Shown here piece after piece: positions 59,467 to 64,000 of a stretch of 64,000 bases of DNA. Every line of letters begins with the position of its first letter. The first letter of the stretch is position 1. Under the pieces are notes generated by a model that was not told the origin of the DNA, searched no databases, and worked only from the letters and a program-made list of their open reading frames with translations. A program made the position numbers and the translations under genes. The DNA comes from Omphalotus guepiniiformis (taxonomy: Eukaryota > Basidiomycota > Agaricomycetes > Agaricales > Omphalotaceae), in NCBI GenBank assembly GCA_028554645.1, contig JAQOOI010000016.1, positions 372,001 to 436,000 of the forward strand. The letters run 5' to 3'.

Positions 59467-60222
59467 TTTAATGTATTTTTCTGTAAGATTATATAACATA
59501 GTTCAAATACAGTTCATTATATAACCTGGTTCAATTGCGGTTCATATCTCGGCCTTCACCGAAATTGATTAATCAAAACTAGTTCTACTTTTGCGATGCT
59601 CGAGTTCCCAGGTAACAAAGGTCCTGTTGGGACAGCACTTGAAGTCGAATTCGCAACTGCTGTCGCAGGGTTCCTCAAACCAGGTTCCGTGATAAACACA
59701 AAGATGGTATGGGCATTCACTGACACCGAGGAGGACGCCAAGCACTACTCAAATGGTATTCTTCTCGTTGCTGAACCTCCGCTGGACTCGGGATCGTTGG
59801 TGTGGGATGTACCAGCGTATATCACCGAACTATCGGACGGCCCAACGAAAACAGAATATCTCTTCCCACCAGAATCGTCGTTCCGTATCATTTCTGTCGA
59901 AACTCAAGAGTCTATACAGGTTATTCGTTTGCAGTACCTACGCACCCCTATTGCAGAAGTCCCGCCTCCTTCGGGCTCGCTGCCATTGTCGACATCGGCG
60001 AAGCAGGAGGCCTTGCGTGCGGCTATAGTAGCTGCTGAGCATGCGGAGCTTGCTTCAGACGCGGCGGGGGTCGGTGCTGCGATTGGGCAATCGGTGAGAT
60101 TGATGATACCTGCTCTTGATCAGCTCCCGCGAGGTGAGCCGCCGACAATTAACCATGTTGAAGCGAGAAAGACGAATGGAAGACGGTGTCGTTGTGTTGA
60201 AGAACATGAAGGACATAAGTAG

Positions 60223-60642
60223 CTTCAACTACTTCCGATTTTCGAGTGGTATGGCGTAAGCCACTTCTACTCCTACTCTGTACTTTACTGTGTTTTGATA
60301 ACTCAGCTCTTGCGTTTGTTCATCTCTCCCTTGTCGCTGCCTCTTTACTCATGCGTCTTCTAATAACATAAGGAATTCTGAGTATCAGCTCGTCGTCGTC
60401 GTATGAATTAGCTGTGTTGGTTACTACTGTTTCGCAAGCTGTTCCTGGTACGATCCTGCTGGTACTGGCTGAAAGAATGTCCCTCACGAACTTTCTCGTG
60501 CGTTTGCTAGATCCCATCATTATGCGTCTGCTGAAGGTATTCTACTTTTTCAGGTCTATGGCGTATTACTGTTCTCTTCATCAAATTCAACTTCCATGAT
60601 ACAAGACACCACTACTACATCTTATGAAAGTAGATCCAATCC
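60223..60642. other. Convergent intergenic region
   Basis: Between the ART-like gene and the minus-strand hypothetical gene. No feature seen beyond short open frames. Confidence 0.5.
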
Positions 60643-61442
60643 TCACGCATATGGCAAATACCATTCATCTTCTGCCGGAATGTATTCTTCATAAATAACT
60701 GGTGGTGCATCTCCAATCGATATCTCAACATCCAAGCCTGAGAGCAAGGATACAATCAGTCAATGTCAATGTCATGAGCCGTAACATCAAGTACGCAAAT
60801 AAGTACGAGATACTGGCCTTTGATGTACTTTTTCAGGTTCTCTCTCGCCTCCTGAACTCTACTCTGTAGCGCAGGAGTAGTTTCCATCGTTTTCGGGATA
60901 TCAACTTTGTTCCCTCCTCCATCCCCAGATGATTGTCCTTGAAACAGATTTTCAGGCCAATCACAAATCGTATCAACGGCCCAAGAAATCCATGCATCGT
61001 AACTGAACCGATCGTGCTTTGGATTTACATCCGGTTCTTTGAGCTGCTTCCTGTCGATTTTAAGCTGCGTCAAGAGCCAATTCATGTATTCAATAGACTC
61101 CTCTCGAGTCATTCCCTTTCCGTTTTGACCTCCCTGTGTTAAATTCTCAGTGAGTTGGCGGAAGATCCTGTCGATACAATGAAAGGTGTAAGTAAGTAAG
61201 TAACCACGATGCACTTATCGATCAGGGCTTGAATACCATCCTGACCTGATGTAAGGGATGAAATGTTTTATCATCGTCTTCTTGTCGGCTTCAGTCATTT
61301 GATCGTTGAATTGAACCACGGCTTGACGAACGGCGTAGGTGAGGGGAGACCGCTGTCTTTGGAACCCCGCAATCCTATCTTGAAGCCAATTAGTGCTCGT
61401 GGGTTGTAAGAGTTTGTCTTGCTCGCCGTAAGGGATAAACAT
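60643..61442 (-). CDS. Hypothetical charged protein, 5' exons unresolved
   Basis: Coding is evident from exon composition. One exon reads MFIPYGEQDKLLQPTSTNWL to HFIPYIR. It joins in phase to IFRQLTENLTQGGQNGKGMT and DRFSYDAWISWAVDTICDWP, with the last exon EISIGDAPPVIYEEYIPAED and a stop at 60643. To keep the frame into the last exon the donor must be AAAG-GCCAGT (a GC-AG intron), since no GT in the correct phase is available. The start may lie further upstream in 61443-61700, where frames are open but no start could be fixed. No domain recognised. Confidence 0.6.
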
Positions 61443-61967
61443 GATCAAGTGTCGGTTTATTACTGGATACGATCTGTGAACCGTGACAATAGACCTTCAA
61501 AACCAGAAGTAAAGCAAATGACCAGGTAAGGGAGTACCTGCAGTGGTAGGAGTACTGCGATGAGGACTTGAGTTGGCTATTCTTCTGAGCTTTATATCGG
61601 TGCAGGCCTTGGCAGTAGCAATGAAAGATGGATTGGAAGGCATCGGAGCACAGGACCGTTCCGCATTTAGCGGAGGCAATAGCTGCCCTGTTCGGTTTCA
61701 CATCTTCCAATCGAGCTGTATGTAGACTGTAATTCCATTGTTTCGTTTCTATGTGTTACAGGATCTTCTTACAGGTACTTTAGTAATTCTAACTCTATTG
61801 AAAATATCTATCCTATTGCATATTTATGAAAGTCCTATTGTACTTTTTTCGAATCATCAGAGTATAGTCCATGGTAACATCTTCCAGAAAACGTCCGAGT
61901 GCGTAAAACAGTCTTTACTTCTCGTTACTTCTCGTCAATTTTAATTCATTCATTCACTTATGAACAT
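61443..61967. other. Region between hypothetical gene and arrestin paralogue 2
   Basis: Probably contains 5' exons and promoter of the minus-strand hypothetical gene and the 3' flank of the arrestin gene. An A/T-rich stretch lies at 61740-61960. Nothing further supported. Confidence 0.4.
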
Positions 61968-63686
61968 CTACCTCTCGGTCCACGTATCAGTGACAAACGC
62001 AATCGGAACCGCCATCTTAAGCGGGAAAAACGCAGACTGATTCGGTTTCGTCAATACCGAGAGTAAGCAAAAGTCCTATAACACAAGTCACCAAAAAAAA
62101 CATCAGCACAACGGAAACATGTACACCGTTAAACCAAATCAACCCTCACCTTAGCCGCAATCTTCCCGGCATCAAAATGCCCCACCCTAACATCTCCTCG
62201 ACATTTAACCTCGCCTTCCCAGTCAAGACTCGCTTCCTCGTTCTCATCCAGCCCATCAGACCAGAACGATGGTGGGAGCGCTCTAAGCTTCCCGGTGCCT
62301 GTAATAGCATTCTTCCAAACTGTCTGTCCCTTGATATCGACTGAGATCTGGCGATGGAGCGTGAGGGAGAGTACGAGATTGAGGTTGTTCTTGTGCCTGT
62401 CAGACCGGAGCGTGCGGGTGGCTGAAGGTGTTGAGGCTGACGAGGATAAGGCAAGCGAATTCAGGGATAGTGATGATGGTGAGGAGAATCGCGGTAGAGT
62501 CGAGACCGTATGGGAATGGTAAGGCGGAGGGAACATGGATGGGGGATTAGGGATGGATGAGGGTGAAAGTGAAGAGGATGTCGATGATGACGAAGATGGA
62601 AAAGACAAACAATCAGACTCTCCTTCTATTCGCACGTGCGAATAGAATTCCCGTAGTGAGGATATCGGTCCTGTGAATTGAATATGGAATGGTATGTGAT
62701 CGGATAACCCGAATGTTCGTACTGCAGGAATGAACAACTGGTAATGAGCGCGTGAGCCTGTGTTGTATGATGGACGCGACTGTATACTACTTACATGAGC
62801 ATGTATAGAGCCTAGAGTGGTCGAAGGCCTTGTTTTGAATTCCGTGGTCGATTGATACCACTCCTCTGGAGACGTCTTAACCGTCGGCAGGAAGCTCGGG
62901 TCAGGCAATATCGGTTGAGGAGGACGTTTTCGTGGTCGATAATTGACAGGAATACGAAGGCTATCAACAGAAACCACTTATTTATTGGTGTCGTAGAAGG
63001 AGAGGGAGAACTTTACTTACGTCTTTTGTCTTCCCAACAAAGCGCTGTGGGTTTGAATTATCACCTTCAACGTGTACGTGCAACGCGCAAAGAGACTGGG
63101 TACACCGACAAACATCACTTCATACGAAGGTGGTAACGCCACCTCACGATCGCCATCTTTGAAAGTCGACGGCAGGATCGACGAGAAAGGTATCGAGTGG
63201 GGACACCGCGACTCGGAAGTTGCAGCGGTTTCTGAAGACCAGAGCTCATAGCACTCATCCACAGTCTTGACAGTCTTTGAAACAGCGTTAGACCCAGTGA
63301 TGCTCAGCTTGAGTTTCCCTTTGATCTGCCAGTATTCACGAGTACAGTTCAGGACGATAGGACATTACATTTGGAACATGGTAACTCACTTTTAATGTTA
63401 CTTTCACAACGTGTTCGATGTGGTTGAAATTAAGATTCCCAGATATGACACCGTGTCTCCCATAGGAAGGAATGTCTGCGTCTTCGTCTTGTTCGTTCAG
63501 TACGACGGTGATACCTCCGCTTGTTCGCGTCAGTGTCCCATTAGGCGCGTGGTAGTTGGGGTGTAAGCGGTCCGTCCGCGCCAGGCTTCGTTCGCCTTCC
63601 GCAACGTTGGCCGTGTAAGTTGGGGGAGCAGGTGAAGGCGTATAAGGAGGCAGCGTCTGCACTGGAGATTCAAGGAGAGAAGGCAT
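61968..63686 (-). CDS. Alpha-arrestin-like adaptor, paralogue 2
   Basis: Paralogue of the gene at 48928-50749, with the same order of domains and introns. Start at 63686 (MPSLLESPVQTLPPYTPSPA). Candidate ligase-binding motifs are PPTY in PSPAPPTYTANVAEGE and PPSY in LPPSYEVMFVGVPS. The N-lobe reads YGRHGVISGNLNFNHIEHVV and the C-lobe FGLSDHIPFHIQFTGPISSL, then a very Ser-rich insert. ISVDIKGQTVWKNAITGTGK and DWEGEVKCRGDVRVGHFDAG follow. The last exon joins AAK to DFCLLSVLTKPNQSAFFPLK and ends at 61968. It is expected to connect membrane cargo to Rsp5-type ubiquitin ligases. The two paralogues have diverged strongly in the inserts, so this is an old duplication. Confidence 0.8.
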
Positions 63687-64000
63687 GATTGAATAATGGA
63701 ATAAGAAGGAAAACTAGAGCTTTGTGATCGACAGGCCAAAAGTTGTCCTTAAGTACAGAAAGCCTTCGCTAGAAATGACTCGGTTTCCATAGTATGACTT
63801 CAAAGAAAATTTTTAGGGCGCGTTTTCGAACATATTTCACAAACGTTTCCGCATATATGAGCTTGTGGTCACCGGATCTCATCCGCCTGCCGAGTAAAGC
63901 ATCGCCACCAGTATGCTGTACCCCTGGCCGGCAAATCATGGTCGAAGTCGCCGTTAGCCCCGCGAACTGGAATTTGGAGTGCTCAGTGAAGAAAAGTTCA
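63687..64000. other. Upstream region of arrestin paralogue 2, window edge
   Basis: Presumed promoter. No TATA element or other gene recognised before the window ends. Confidence 0.45.

Larger units (their letters stand above)
58425..59579. mobile_element. AT-rich non-autonomous DNA transposon with long TIRs
   Basis: The ends are inverted copies over about 75 bases (left from GTTTTGATTAATCAATTTCG; the right end is its complement). Both abut the palindrome AACTAGTT, which occurs at 58420-58427 and 59577-59584. Net insertion is 1157 bases. If the duplication is TA, the element is 1155 bases and would fit a Tc1/mariner-type target, but the palindrome also allows CTAG or longer. No transposase frame exists inside. 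The interior holds about 25 TTGAAC hexamers and two tRNA-like sequences. It sits in frame inside the ART-like gene. Confidence 0.88.
57479..60222 (+). pseudogene. ADP-ribosyltransferase-fold-like gene interrupted by a transposon
   Basis: Part 1 runs from ATG 57479 and is open to 58435; part 2 continues to 60222. The two are in the same reading frame across the insertion site (host codons at 58421-58426 recur at 59578-59583), so the element splits one intronless frame of about 530 residues. The C-terminal half has features I associate with the ART fold: AFTDTEEDAKHYSNGILLV (an STS/Ala-rich-like block) and YITELSDGPTKTEYLFPP, resembling the LSxxPxExEVLFPP segment with the catalytic-position Glu kept. 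The first Glu of the usual E-x-E is Lys here. The N-terminal 110 residues are beta-rich and unassigned. Enzymatic activity is not shown, and the insertion presumably abolishes the full-length product. Confidence 0.6.

Noticed and set aside
58413..59583. The transposon acting as an intron (GT at its left end, TAG after its right end)
   Set aside because: Removing GT through TAG takes out 1158 bases while the net insertion is 1157, shifting the frame by one. The upstream GTAAGA donor at 58413 joined to the same acceptor also shifts the frame. No splice pair restoring the protein was found.
1..64000. CRISPR arrays, rRNA genes, integrases or a secondary-metabolite backbone gene
   Set aside because: None was seen on either strand; the intron-rich gene structure is eukaryotic and no polyketide, peptide or terpene synthase motif occurs.

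Overview
The window is nuclear DNA of a filamentous fungus, most probably an Agaricomycete (mushroom-forming basidiomycete). The genes are densely intron-bearing, with short GT-AG introns of about 50-70 bases and several exons of only 10-14 bases. The gene set includes families typical of that group: F-box proteins with a PRSRSHLF-like motif, FAS1 and DUF6534 proteins, a Ser-rich secreted protein, an AA9 polysaccharide monooxygenase and expanded TauD dioxygenases. The AA9 enzyme and the secreted hydrolases suggest a saprotroph. All assignments come from reading motifs by eye; no search was run.

Layout. 0.1-1.3 kb: a peroxisomal 2,4-dienoyl-CoA reductase. 4.3-7.5 kb: two tandem F-box genes, the first frameshifted, each followed by a related 3' repeat. 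7.7-9.3 kb: a two-domain FAS1 cell-surface protein. 9.5-16.1 kb: a duplicated locus with a decayed serine-hydrolase (class C beta-lactamase-like) pseudogene, a TauD dioxygenase copy and the intact hydrolase. 16.8-18.8 kb: an MFS monocarboxylate-type transporter. 20.5-21.1 kb: a decayed open frame. 21.6-24.1 kb: an AT-rich island with a DUF6534-type membrane protein. 24.1-26.9 kb: a large Ser-rich secreted protein. 28.5-30.0 kb: nucleosome assembly protein NAP1. 30.5-32.1 kb: a second, better preserved TauD dioxygenase.

32.6-39.1 kb holds a run of minus-strand genes: a multipass membrane protein, cytosine deaminase (FCY1), an NAT9-like acetyltransferase and a membrane-anchored GNAT. 40.5-44.8 kb: an FAD oxidoreductase facing an acetate permease (Gpr1/Fun34/YaaH). 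46.5-47.8 kb: a secreted epoxide-hydrolase-like enzyme. 48.9-50.7 kb and 62.0-63.7 kb: two paralogous alpha-arrestins with PPxY motifs. 52.1-53.2 kb: an AA9 LPMO. 57.5-60.2 kb: an ADP-ribosyltransferase-like gene split in frame by a 1.16-kb AT-rich DNA transposon.

The most unusual object is that transposon. It has long terminal inverted repeats, a palindromic target, an interior packed with TTGAAC hexamers, and two different tRNA-like sequences just inside the ends, both pointing outward. A second putative inverted-repeat element lies at 55.6-56.8 kb. The other theme is local duplication followed by unequal decay: F-box pair, hydrolase pair, TauD pair, arrestin pair.
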